Shown here piece after piece: positions 1 through 7,149 of a stretch of 64,000 nt of DNA. This stretch comes from an uncultured Senegalimassilia sp. GTDB taxonomy: Bacteria > Actinomycetota > Coriobacteriia > Coriobacteriales > Eggerthellaceae. A program made the translations under genes and the position numbers. The notes beneath the pieces are model-generated. The model searched no databases, was not told the DNA's origin, and worked only from the letters and a program-made list of their open reading frames with translations. The DNA is taken from contig NZ_CAKUAT010000006.1 in NCBI RefSeq assembly GCF_934636665.1, forward strand, positions 1 through 64,000. The letters are read 5' to 3'. The number at the start of each line of letters is the position of its first letter. The first letter of the stretch is position 1.

Positions 1-248
1 TCCGATTCGCCGTCCGCTCGCGCTGCCCTCGGCAGCGCCTAGCGAGAACGGCTTACACCAACATTGCCGACACTACCTTTTCATTGTCAGGGGGGCGGAT
101 GATTCGGCTTATGGGAAAGGGACGGTTCTGGAAGGCGATGGTCGTCATTCGGCTTGGGAGAGCCGGCGGTGGTCGTGGATGATCGCTCGGCGAAAGGAGC
201 GAGCCTATTGCGTGAACGCACCTCCGTCCCCTGTTCGGAAAAAGGAGC

Positions 249-413
249 GGCCCTGGCAGAAAGGGGAACCTGCCAGGGCCATAAGGAGGGGATATACGGT
301 GCCGGTTCGTGGGCACCGATTAACTGCTTTTAAGGAGAAAGCAGTGCGACGGAGGAAGGAGGGGAACCTTTCCGTTCGCTGATACGCAGTATAGCCATCG
401 ACATTGAAGGCGC
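249..413 (+). ncRNA. Candidate structured RNA, unit 1 of a tandem pair
   Basis: Four hairpins in a row. H1 (249-280) has an 11-bp perfect stem and loop AAAGGGGAAC. A 16-nt linker then contains AAGGAGGGGA. H2 (297-318) has a 7-bp stem. H3 (323-345) has an 8-bp stem and loop TAAGGAG. H4 (346-379) starts directly after H3 and has loop AGGGGAA. A tail follows with GTATAGCC, then ATCGACATTGAAGG. The same order, linker length and loop character recur at 664-813 with different stem sequences, which is what conservation of structure would look like. Strand is inferred only from the purine-rich loops. I do not recognise a known RNA family. Confidence 0.55.
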
Positions 414-663
414 TATGGCAGCGGCTTGCGCATTTTGTGAAGCAACCGACGGGCTCGTTACAAGTTGGTGAACAACAGGGCGTGATGGTCTTATCCGATG
501 GTAAGAGGCGGGGCTCGTCGGGGTGGGATGCCGGGGCCCTGGCAGGTAAGGCGGCTTGTGCGGATGCGGACCGATATGATCTTCCGCTTGCGACGTTGCG
601 CGGAGACCGGCTTCTCGGCGGCGCGGTTTCGTGCGTTGGCGGTTTTCGCCCAAGAAAAGGGAT

Positions 664-813
664 GGGCCGCAAGTGAAAAGGGGGAAACTTGCGGCCCGAA
701 AGGAGGGGAGGAACGATGCTTTAGCATCGCGATCTGCTATGGGGAGCAGACAAGCGGTGGAAAGGGGATGTCCCGCTTGCAAGGCTTACTATACCGGTCG
801 ATGTTGAAGCGGG
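664..813 (+). ncRNA. Candidate structured RNA, unit 2 of a tandem pair
   Basis: Repeats the plan of the unit at 249-413. H1 (664-697) has an 11-bp perfect stem and loop GAAAAGGGGGAA. A 16-nt linker with AAGGAGGGGA follows. H2 (714-729) pairs CGATGC with GCATCG. H3 (733-750) pairs TCTGCT with AGCAGA around loop ATGGGG. H4 (751-779) pairs CAAGCGG with CCGCTTG around a loop with AAAGGGGA and abuts H3. The tail carries CTATACCGG then TCGATGTTGAAG. Stem sequences are unrelated to unit 1, but loops, linker and tail match. Function unknown; no downstream terminator T-run is visible. Confidence 0.55.
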
Positions 814-1034
814 CGTGTCCGGGGAGTGGCTTTGGGGTGATGCGCTCGTGAACGGAATGTGAATGCCCAGGAGACGCCGTTACCGTTCCGTTGCCAAGCA
901 GACGGGAACAGGGTGGTAAAACAGCGGTTTTCCCTGATGAAAGCAGATGTTCTCTTCCCGTAACCTTATGGAGCGCAGATGTGGGTGGCGCTTGTGTGCC
1001 TGCGATGCCCCTTTGCCTGGCTCCTTGGGCCCTT

Positions 1035-1043
1035 TGGTATCAT
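1035..1043 (+). promoter_or_regulatory. Extended -10 promoter (TGG TATCAT)
   Basis: TGG at 1035-1037 precedes TATCAT at 1038-1043, 24 nt before the start codon at 1067. It matches the TGn-TATnnT pattern seen before rarA, aroE, rpsA and recN in this window. No clear -35 is needed or seen. Confidence 0.5.
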
Positions 1044-1066
1044 GTTCAGGTCGAAAGGAAACATCC

Positions 1067-1966
1067 ATGCCTGATATCCAGCTGCGGTTCCACCGCGATA
1101 TGCTCGTGCTGTCCAGCCCTGTCGCCCCCGTGCTCGCGCGCCAAGGGTTCGAGCTCGACGGCGATGTGGAATATGCCACGCTTATGGAGCCGGAGGCCGT
1201 CGAGGACGCCCTTCGCCTGAACCTTGTGGCGGGCGTGCAGTGCCTTGTCACTGAAACGGCCGGTATGACCCCGGCGCGCCTTGCGCATCGGGGCATGGCC
1301 GAGCGCCTGCCCGAGCTTGCCCGCGCCGCCGTCGCGTGCGCCGCGAAGCTGCGCCCCCAGCATGTGCTGGTGGAGCTTGGGCCGTGCGGTTTGCCGCTCG
1401 ATGCATCCAGCAAGGCGTCGCTCAACGAGAACCGCGACCAGTACGCCCGCGCGGCGCGCGCCTTCGAGGGTCTTTCCCTTGACGGCTTCTTCTTGAACGG
1501 GTTCACCAACCCAAGCGACCTGAAATGCGCGCTTATGGGCCTGCGCCAGGTTAGCGGCCTGCCCGTGTTCGCCTCCGTGAACGTGGGCGCCGACGGCATG
1601 CTGGCAGATGGCCGCCACGGCTTCGACGAGGCGCTCGACGTGATGGCCGAGTTCGAAGCGAGCGTGGCGGGCTTTTGCACGCAGGCGCCCGTCGAGCGCG
1701 CCTGCGAGCTTGCGCGGCAGGCGGCGAAGCTGCCCCTGCCCGTGCTCGCGCAGCTCGACGTCGTGGAGCACAACCCCCGTCAGCGCCAGGCAACGCCGGA
1801 AAACCCGTATCATCGCCCCGACGTCATGATGGAGGCGGCCCAGCACCTTCGCGCGGCCGGCGCGCAGTTCCTGCGCGCAACCGGCCAGGCCACGCCCGCT
1901 TATGCCGGTGCCCTGGTCGCGGCGACGGAAGGCCTCGATGCGCATCGACCCGACGTGGAGGCGTAG
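1067..1966 (+). CDS. Homocysteine S-methyltransferase-like protein lacking the C-terminal Cys pair
   Basis: A 299-residue protein with the fold signatures of the homocysteine/betaine-homocysteine methyltransferase family (TIM barrel). VAGVQCLVTETAGMTPARL (about 54-72) matches the family's 'GAD..TNTF.A...L' strand, ELGPCGLPLD matches the 'GP.G' turn, and PVFASVNVGADG matches 'P...S'. Family members bind zinc through one internal Cys and a GGCC motif near the C-terminus. Here that motif reads FLRATGQATP (about 268-277) with no cysteine, although a Cys is kept in VAGFCTQAP. I infer altered or lost thiol methylation. The ATG at 1067 has AAAGGA seven bases upstream, so it is preferred to the in-frame start at 947. 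A small gene follows 5 bp later, suggesting an operon. Confidence 0.7.
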   Translation: MPDIQLRFHRDMLVLSSPVAPVLARQGFELDGDVEYATLMEPEAVEDALRLNLVAGVQCLVTETAGMTPARLAHRGMAERLPELARAAVACAAKLRPQHVLVELGPCGLPLDASSKASLNENRDQYARAARAFEGLSLDGFFLNGFTNPSDLKCALMGLRQVSGLPVFASVNVGADGMLADGRHGFDEALDVMAEFEASVAGFCTQAPVERACELARQAAKLPLPVLAQLDVVEHNPRQRQATPENPYHRPDVMMEAAQHLRAAGAQFLRATGQATPAYAGALVAATEGLDAHRPDVEA

Positions 1967-1971
1967 CCGCT

Positions 1972-2238
1972 ATGGCGAAGCTTGCGACGAACACGCGCCG
2001 CAGCGAGCATTACGGCCAGCTGCAGCGCGTCGTCGATTCGGTGTTCGCCGACGGCGGGAAGTTCGTGCGGCGACTTGACGTGGTCGTCACGGCCGAGTCG
2101 TTCGACCTGCCCGACGACCTCGACGAGATCATCGCCTTGCTGCCTCCGGGCACCTATACGCGTCAGCGTCTGTGCGATCAGCTGAACTCGGCTATCGGCG
2201 GGCATGCCTGGGGCCAGGTGTACGGCACGGTGGAATAA
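1972..2238 (+). CDS. Small protein of unknown function (88 aa)
   Basis: I do not recognise this protein. It is short, soluble-looking and contains no cysteine, signal peptide or membrane segment. A basic N-terminus (residues 1-15) is followed by a mixed region with DLPDDLDEIIALLPPG, compatible with one or two helices. The ATG lies 5 bp after the stop codon of the methyltransferase-like gene, so the two are probably translated from one transcript. Codon usage resembles its neighbours. A partner or regulator of the upstream protein is possible but purely a guess from position. Confidence 0.6.
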   Translation: MAKLATNTRRSEHYGQLQRVVDSVFADGGKFVRRLDVVVTAESFDLPDDLDEIIALLPPGTYTRQRLCDQLNSAIGGHAWGQVYGTVE

Positions 2239-2320
2239 CGGTTCTTGCGGGGCCGCGTCCCGGTTCGGGCGTGGCCCCGTGGTTTGAAGCGGGTCATCCC
2301 GCGGAAGGGGCTTTCCTTAT

Positions 2321-3085
2321 ATGGAGGATTTCGAGCACGGCATCATATCGGCGGTGGGCAACGCGTGGCTGGGCACGCTCATAACCGCCGTAGTCATCAT
2401 CACGGCAACGGCGGTGGTGGGGCATCTGCTCACGAAGTTCCTGCGCCGTGTGCTCAACTACTCCGACGATCTGCCCTCGTCGTCGATCTTCATCAACATC
2501 GGGCGCGCCATCGTGTGGGTGGTGGGCGGATCTGTCGTGCTGTCCACGTGCTTCGGCGTGGACGTGTCGGCCGCCATCACGGCGCTGGGCATCGGCGGTA
2601 TCGCCATCTCGCTGGGCTTCCAGGACACCATCTCCAATCTCATCGGCGGCGTGCAGGTCAGCCTTTTGCGCATCGTCTCGCCGGGCGACAACATCTCGGT
2701 CGGCGGCGCTTCGGGCGTTGTGAAGGACGTGAACTGGCGCCATACCACCATCACCAACTCCAAGGGCGAGACGGTGGTCATCCCCAACTCCATCATCAAC
2801 AAGACGTCGCTCGTGCACCTGCCGCCCACGGGCAAGGTGACGCTTTCCCTGGTGGTGGAAGGTGGCGGCGAGGATCTTGACGAGAGGGCCGGGCGCATCG
2901 AGCAGGCGGCGCTCGCCGCGGCGCGTCGGGTGGGCGCGGTGGAGGCGGCCCCGCGCCTGTGGTTCACCGAGGTCGTCGACGTCGGTTTCGCCGGGTCGCT
3001 CATCTTCACCATGGCAAGCGGCGAAGACGCCACGCCGGCGAAGGACGCCGTGTTACGCGCTATCGCGCCACTGACCAGGCAATAG
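2321..3085 (+). CDS. mscS: Small-conductance mechanosensitive channel, MscS family
   Basis: A 254-residue membrane protein with three hydrophobic segments (about 17-40, 60-80 and 84-115). The third holds the pore-lining helix, followed by the beta domain typical of MscS: ISLGFQDTISNLIGGVQV (Gly/Ala-rich helix), then SPGDNISVGGASGVVKD and ETVVIPNSIINKTS. Such channels open under membrane tension and release solutes on hypo-osmotic shock. The protein is close to the size of E. coli MscS (286 aa). The gene stands 82 bp after the small orphan gene and is followed by a strong terminator hairpin at 3100-3153. Confidence 0.9.
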   Translation: MEDFEHGIISAVGNAWLGTLITAVVIITATAVVGHLLTKFLRRVLNYSDDLPSSSIFINIGRAIVWVVGGSVVLSTCFGVDVSAAITALGIGGIAISLGFQDTISNLIGGVQVSLLRIVSPGDNISVGGASGVVKDVNWRHTTITNSKGETVVIPNSIINKTSLVHLPPTGKVTLSLVVEGGGEDLDERAGRIEQAALAAARRVGAVEAAPRLWFTEVVDVGFAGSLIFTMASGEDATPAKDAVLRAIAPLTRQ

Positions 3086-3099
3086 ACGGATATCGTATA

Positions 3100-3153
3100 C
3101 GAACGGGCCGAGGGCCTCGGAGGCGGATGCTTCCGGGGCCCTCGGCCCGTTCG
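3100..3153 (+). terminator. Terminator hairpin after mscS
   Basis: A 17-bp perfect inverted repeat, 3100-3116 with 3137-3153 (core GGGCCGAGGGCC), separated by a 20-nt loop. No strong T-run follows, so it may also act as an mRNA 3' end stabiliser. Confidence 0.7.
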
Positions 3154-3339
3154 CGCTTTGAAGGGGCTGCGCTCGTTCGTCTCGGCGGCGACGGCGCCGT
3201 TTTTTCGCCTCGTATGTTCTGGCTGGTCCTGGCGTCCGCCCCGTTTCGCCTGCTCGCGTGCGGGTTTCGCAAAACGCCCGTCCTTTCGCCTTATCCATGC
3301 GACAGGCCCAGGTAAAGCGCTTGCGGCGAAGCGGGCGGT

Positions 3340-3390
3340 TTGTAAAGCGCCCCGGTCCGGCTTGTAAACCGCGCGTAAAACCCTGTCACG
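3340..3390 (+). promoter_or_regulatory. Pho-box-like direct-repeat array upstream of pstS
   Basis: TTGTAAA at 3340-3346, TTGTAAA at 3362-3368, GCGTAAA at 3373-3379 and TGTCACG at 3384-3390. The start points differ by 22, 11 and 11 bp. PhoB-type regulators bind 7-bp half-sites repeated every 11 bp, and two OmpR-type regulators are encoded downstream in the same locus. The half-site at 3351 is missing. The assignment rests on spacing and position, not on an experimentally known consensus. Confidence 0.45.
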
Positions 3391-3500
3391 CTTCGGTCAT
3401 GGACTGCGCTTGCGGTCGTGTGCTCCCCGACGGAGCGCGTACCATCCTCACCTGCAAGCTCGTTTTGCATGAGAAGACATCCGAAGGGAGTATACGTACT

Positions 3501-4445
3501 ATGCAGGGTTCTTACATCAGCCGCCGCAGCTTCATCGGCATCGCAGGCATGTCCGCGTTGGCCGTCGCCGGTTTCGGCCTGGCAGGTTGCTCGGGTTCCA
3601 ACGGCGGCTCCGCCGAATCCGGTAACGCCGCCTCCGGTAAGAAGGCGCTTTCCGGCACCATCACGGCGGTGGGCTCCACCGCGCTGCAGCCGCTGTGCGA
3701 GGCGGCCGCGGAGCAGTTCATGGAGGAGAACCCTGGCGTCCAGATCACCGTCCAGGGCGGCGGTTCCGGCCAGGGCGTCACGCAGATCGCCCAGGGTGCG
3801 GTTCAGATCGGCAACTCCGACGTGTTCGCCGAGTCCAAGCTGAAGGATTCCTCCGACATCTCCAAGATCGCCGACAACAAGGTGTGCATCGTCGGCATGG
3901 GCCCGATCGTCAACGCCGACGTCACCATCGACGACATCAAGCTCGAGGACCTGAAGAAGATCTTCACGGGCGAGATCACGAACTGGAGCGAGGTCGGCGG
4001 CGCCGATTCCCCGATCACCGTCATCAACCGCGCTTCCGGCTCCGGCACGCGCGCCACGTTCGAGGACGTCGTCCTGGCAGGTACGAAGGTGCCCGATTCC
4101 TTCAAGCCGCAGGAGCAGGATTCCTCGGGCACTGCCGCCAAGATGGTCGCCAGCACCCCCGGTGCCATCTCCTACGTGGCCTTCTCCTACTTCGACAGCA
4201 GCTTCAAGGCCCTCAAGGTCGACGGCGTGGAGCCGGATGCGCAAAACGTCGAGGACAACTCCTGGAAGATCTGGTCTTACGAGCATATGTACACCGCTGC
4301 CAGCCCCGACGAGGCCACGAAGGCGTTCCTCGAGTACATGATGGGCGAAGAGGTGCAGGGCGGCTTGGTGGAGCAGCAGGGCTACATCCCCATGTCCGGC
4401 ATGAAGGTGGAGAAGGACGCTTCCGGCAAGGTTTCCAACAAGTAG
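3501..4445 (+). CDS. pstS: Phosphate ABC transporter substrate-binding lipoprotein PstS
   Basis: A 314-residue phosphate-binding lipoprotein. The N-terminus has SRRSFIG (residues 7-13), a twin-arginine-like motif, then a hydrophobic stretch and lipobox GLAGC with Cys30 as the likely lipidated residue. The mature part carries PstS landmarks: GSTALQPLCEAAAEQF, GGGSGQGVTQIAQG and SGSGTRATFE, whose Ser/Thr/Arg/Asp residues bind phosphate in the family. The ATG at 3501 is preceded by GAAGGGAG and gives a proper signal peptide; the longer in-frame extension from 3258 does not. It is the first gene of pstSCABB-phoU and lies below a Pho-box-like array. Confidence 0.95.
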   Translation: MQGSYISRRSFIGIAGMSALAVAGFGLAGCSGSNGGSAESGNAASGKKALSGTITAVGSTALQPLCEAAAEQFMEENPGVQITVQGGGSGQGVTQIAQGAVQIGNSDVFAESKLKDSSDISKIADNKVCIVGMGPIVNADVTIDDIKLEDLKKIFTGEITNWSEVGGADSPITVINRASGSGTRATFEDVVLAGTKVPDSFKPQEQDSSGTAAKMVASTPGAISYVAFSYFDSSFKALKVDGVEPDAQNVEDNSWKIWSYEHMYTAASPDEATKAFLEYMMGEEVQGGLVEQQGYIPMSGMKVEKDASGKVSNK

Positions 4446-4496
4446 GTTCGCCATACCCGCATCGAGTCAACTAGTTTCGAAAGGAGACGCGCGCAT

Positions 4497-5414
4497 ATGG
4501 CCTTAATGGCGAAAGCACGCGTCGAGCGGGTCGGTCAGGGCGTCACGGGCGCGTGCGTCGCGCTCGTGGCGCTTCTTGTCGTCACGCTTGTCGCCATGGT
4601 CGCCGGACGCGGTATCGCAACGTTTACCGCCGACGGCATCGACCTCGGTTCGTTTTTGACGGGGACCACATGGAACCCGCATCAGGAGGACGCGAACGGC
4701 ATGCCCACGGTGGGCGCGCTCCCCATGATCGCGGGCTCGTTCTCCGTCACGCTGCTGTCGACGCTGTTCGCGTTGCCCATCGCGTTCGGCAGCGCCATCT
4801 TCGTGGTGGAGGTGGCCCCGCGCTTCGGGCGCCGCGTGTTCCAGCCGCTTCTTGAGCTTTTGGTGGGCATCCCGTCGGTAGTCTACGGCCTTATCGGCCT
4901 GACGATCATCGTGGCCTGGGTGCGCGATGCGGCGGGCGCCATGGGGCAGACCATCACCGGCTTCGGCATCTTCTCGAGCGCCGTGGTGCTGGCCATCATG
5001 GTCTTGCCGACTATCACCAGCCTGTCCATCGATGCGCTGGCCGCCGTGCCGCACGAGTATCGCGAGGGCAGCTACGCGCTGGGCTGCACGCGCTGGCAGA
5101 CCATTTGGAACGTGGTGCTCAAAAGCGCGGCCCCGTCGCTGATGACGGCGGTGATCTTGGGCATGACGCGCGCCTTCGGCGAGGCCCTGGCGGTGCAGAT
5201 GGTCATCGGCAACGCCATCCAGATGCCCTCCGGCCTGTTCACGCCCGCGTCCACGCTGACCAGCGTGCTGACCATGGGCATGGGCAACGAGGCCATGGGC
5301 ACGGTACACAACGACGTGCTGTGGTCGCTGGCCCTGCTGCTTTTGGCCATGTCGCTCGTGTTCATCATGATCATCCACCTCATCGGGCATAAGGGGGCGG
5401 CGAAACGTGGCTAA
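4497..5414 (+). CDS. pstC: Phosphate ABC transporter permease PstC
   Basis: A 305-residue inner-membrane permease with about six transmembrane segments, the first at residues 14-38. The family's cytoplasmic coupling motif is present around ALAAVPHEYREGSYALGCTRWQT, where the EAA-type loop contacts PstB. PstC with PstA forms the channel of the high-affinity phosphate importer. AAAGGAGA lies upstream of the ATG at 4497; a second ATG at 4506 is possible. The last eight bases overlap pstA, which implies translational coupling. Confidence 0.93.
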   Translation: MALMAKARVERVGQGVTGACVALVALLVVTLVAMVAGRGIATFTADGIDLGSFLTGTTWNPHQEDANGMPTVGALPMIAGSFSVTLLSTLFALPIAFGSAIFVVEVAPRFGRRVFQPLLELLVGIPSVVYGLIGLTIIVAWVRDAAGAMGQTITGFGIFSSAVVLAIMVLPTITSLSIDALAAVPHEYREGSYALGCTRWQTIWNVVLKSAAPSLMTAVILGMTRAFGEALAVQMVIGNAIQMPSGLFTPASTLTSVLTMGMGNEAMGTVHNDVLWSLALLLLAMSLVFIMIIHLIGHKGAAKRG

Positions 5415-6324
5415 CTTCGATATGTCGGCGCACGTGCGCCGCATCAACCGGCAGGACCGCATCGCCACCGGCGTGCTGGTGGGCATCGCCGCCTTCGTCA
5501 TGCTCATGCTCGCGGCCATCGTGATCTACATCCTGGTGGCCGGCGCGCCGAAGCTGTTCGACCTGAACTTCCTCACCGGCAAGCCCCAGCAGTTCAAGGA
5601 AGGCGGCGGCATCGGCCCCGAGCTGTTCAACAGCTTCTACCTGCTGATCCTCACGCTGCTCATCAGCGTGCCGCTATCCTTGGGCGCGGCCATCTTCCTG
5701 TCGCAGTATGCGCCCGACAACGCGGTCACGGCGATCGCCAAGACCGCCATCGAGACGCTGTCCAGCTTGCCGTCGGTGGTCGTGGGCCTGTTCGGCTTCT
5801 TGTTCTTCGTGCTGTACATGGGCTGGGGATTCTCCATCATCGCCGGCGCGGTGGCGCTGACCATGTTCAACATCCCCATCCTCGTGCGCGTCATCCAGCA
5901 GGCGCTCGAGGACGTGCCGCGCAGCCAGCGCGATGCGGGCCTTGCCATGGGTCTGACGCGTTGGGAAACCACCATCCACGTGCTGCTTCCCGCCGCCATG
6001 CCCGCCATCGTCACCGGCGTGGTGCTCTCCGCGGGCCGCGTGTTCGGCGAGGCCGCGGCGCTGATCTTCACGGCGGGCCAGTCCGCCCCGGTGCTCGACT
6101 TCACGTGCCTGGACTTCTCCAGCCCGTCGTGCCCGTGGAACGTGTTCCGCCCGGCCGAGACCCTGGCGGTGCATATCTGGAAGATCAACAGCGAGGGCGT
6201 TGTGCCCGACCTGACGGCCATCTCCAACGGCACCGCGGCGGTGCTCATGGTGTGCATCCTGGCGTTCAACATCCTGGCACGCGTGATCGGCAAGTATCTG
6301 GAAAGGAGGCTGACCAGCGAATGA
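5407..6324 (+). CDS. pstA: Phosphate ABC transporter permease PstA
   Basis: A 305-residue permease, partner of PstC. It has about six hydrophobic segments, with the first at about 22-45. The coupling loop reads ALEDVPRSQRDAGLAMGLTRWETT, matching the EAA loop of PstA proteins. The GTG start at 5407 lies inside the pstC coding end (8-bp overlap), and the TGA stop overlaps the pstB start. The late periplasmic loop (TCLDFSSPSCPWNVF) carries two cysteines close together that might form a disulfide; that is an inference. Confidence 0.92.
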   Translation: MANFDMSAHVRRINRQDRIATGVLVGIAAFVMLMLAAIVIYILVAGAPKLFDLNFLTGKPQQFKEGGGIGPELFNSFYLLILTLLISVPLSLGAAIFLSQYAPDNAVTAIAKTAIETLSSLPSVVVGLFGFLFFVLYMGWGFSIIAGAVALTMFNIPILVRVIQQALEDVPRSQRDAGLAMGLTRWETTIHVLLPAAMPAIVTGVVLSAGRVFGEAAALIFTAGQSAPVLDFTCLDFSSPSCPWNVFRPAETLAVHIWKINSEGVVPDLTAISNGTAAVLMVCILAFNILARVIGKYLERRLTSE

Positions 6325-7145
6325 GCAGGGAAAACGAATCGGTAGGCGCTTGTGCGCCCCAGGTGGGGAGCGGTCGGTCTGTCAGCGGCGTGCTTCTGAG
6401 CACGCGCGATCTTACCGTATGCTACGGGAGCAACGAGGCCCTGCATCCCACGTCGCTCGACTTCGCGGCGGGGCAGGTGACGGCGCTGATCGGCCCGTCC
6501 GGTTGCGGCAAGTCCACGTTTCTGCGCTGCCTCAACCTTATGAACCGGGAAATCCCCAAGTGCAAGATCGGCGGCGAGGTGCTCTATCACGGCCGCAACA
6601 TCAACACGCGCAAGGAGAACTTGTTCGAGCTGCGCAAATCCATCGGCATGGTGTTCCAGCAGCCCACGCCGTTCCGCAAGTCCATCCGCGACAACATCTT
6701 GTTCGCCCCCAAGCGCCACGGCCTGGTGAGCGGCAAGGAGGATTGCGATGCGTTGGTGGAGCAGAGCCTGCGCGCCGGCGCGCTGTGGGATGAGGTGCGC
6801 GACAAGCTCGACGAGAGCGCCTATGCGCTTTCTGGCGGCCAGCAGCAGCGCCTGTGCATCGCCCGTACGCTTGCGATGCATCCCGACGTGGTGCTGTTCG
6901 ACGAGCCGTGCAGCGCGCTCGACCCCATCTCCACCTTCACGGTGGAAGAGACCATCCGCTCCATCGCCGAGTCGGGCATCTGCGCCATCATCGTGACGCA
7001 CAACATGGAGCAGGCCACGCGCGTTTCCGACAACACGGCGTTTTTCTATGTGGGCGATATGGTGGAGACCGGCCCCACCAAGCGTCTGTTCAGCCAGCCG
7101 GAGGATAAGCGTTTGCAAGACTATCTGACGGGAAGGTTCGGCTGA
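6321..7145 (+). CDS. pstB: Phosphate ABC transporter ATPase PstB (first copy)
   Basis: A 274-residue ABC ATPase that powers phosphate import. Walker A is GPSGCGKST (58-66), the signature is LSGGQQQRL and Walker B is VVLFDEPCSALDP, followed by the H-loop in VTHNMEQA. PstB-specific MVFQQPTPFRKSIRDNI is present. The first 23 residues are an extra tail compared with typical PstB (about 250 aa). The ATG at 6321 overlaps the pstA stop (ATGA) after AAAGGAGG. A second, divergent copy follows 4 bp downstream. Confidence 0.93.
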   Translation: MSRENESVGACAPQVGSGRSVSGVLLSTRDLTVCYGSNEALHPTSLDFAAGQVTALIGPSGCGKSTFLRCLNLMNREIPKCKIGGEVLYHGRNINTRKENLFELRKSIGMVFQQPTPFRKSIRDNILFAPKRHGLVSGKEDCDALVEQSLRAGALWDEVRDKLDESAYALSGGQQQRLCIARTLAMHPDVVLFDEPCSALDPISTFTVEETIRSIAESGICAIIVTHNMEQATRVSDNTAFFYVGDMVETGPTKRLFSQPEDKRLQDYLTGRFG

Positions 7146-7149
7146 TCAT

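Larger units (their letters stand above)
1..1066. other. Gene-free region rich in RNA-like hairpins
   Basis: No open reading frame here has a plausible ribosome binding site plus recognisable protein. The stretch instead contains at least ten short inverted repeats: 16-46 region (GCGCTGCC/GGCAGCGC at 20-38), 150-165, 185-204, 249-280, 297-318, 323-345, 346-379, 664-697, 714-729, 733-750 and 751-779. Most have purine-rich loops containing AAGG or GGGG on the plus strand. Two groups of four hairpins form matching units, listed separately. The pair at 150-165 (loop TGGGAG) and 185-204 (loop GCGAAAGGAG) may be the remains of a third unit. Confidence 0.6.
3086..3500 (+). other. Gap between mscS and pstS
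   Basis: Holds the mscS terminator (3100-3153) and, nearer pstS, an array of TTGTAAA-like repeats at 3340-3390. The remaining sequence (3154-3335) shows no gene-like reading frame with a ribosome binding site. Confidence 0.5.

Noticed and set aside
664..697. Simple rho-independent terminator for the long hairpins at 249-280 and 664-697
   Set aside because: No T-run follows either, and both are embedded in a repeated multi-hairpin plan with no gene directly upstream.
179..851. Short open frames on both strands in the first kilobase
   Set aside because: They run through the hairpins, have no good ribosome binding site and give Arg/Pro/Gly-rich products without family resemblance.
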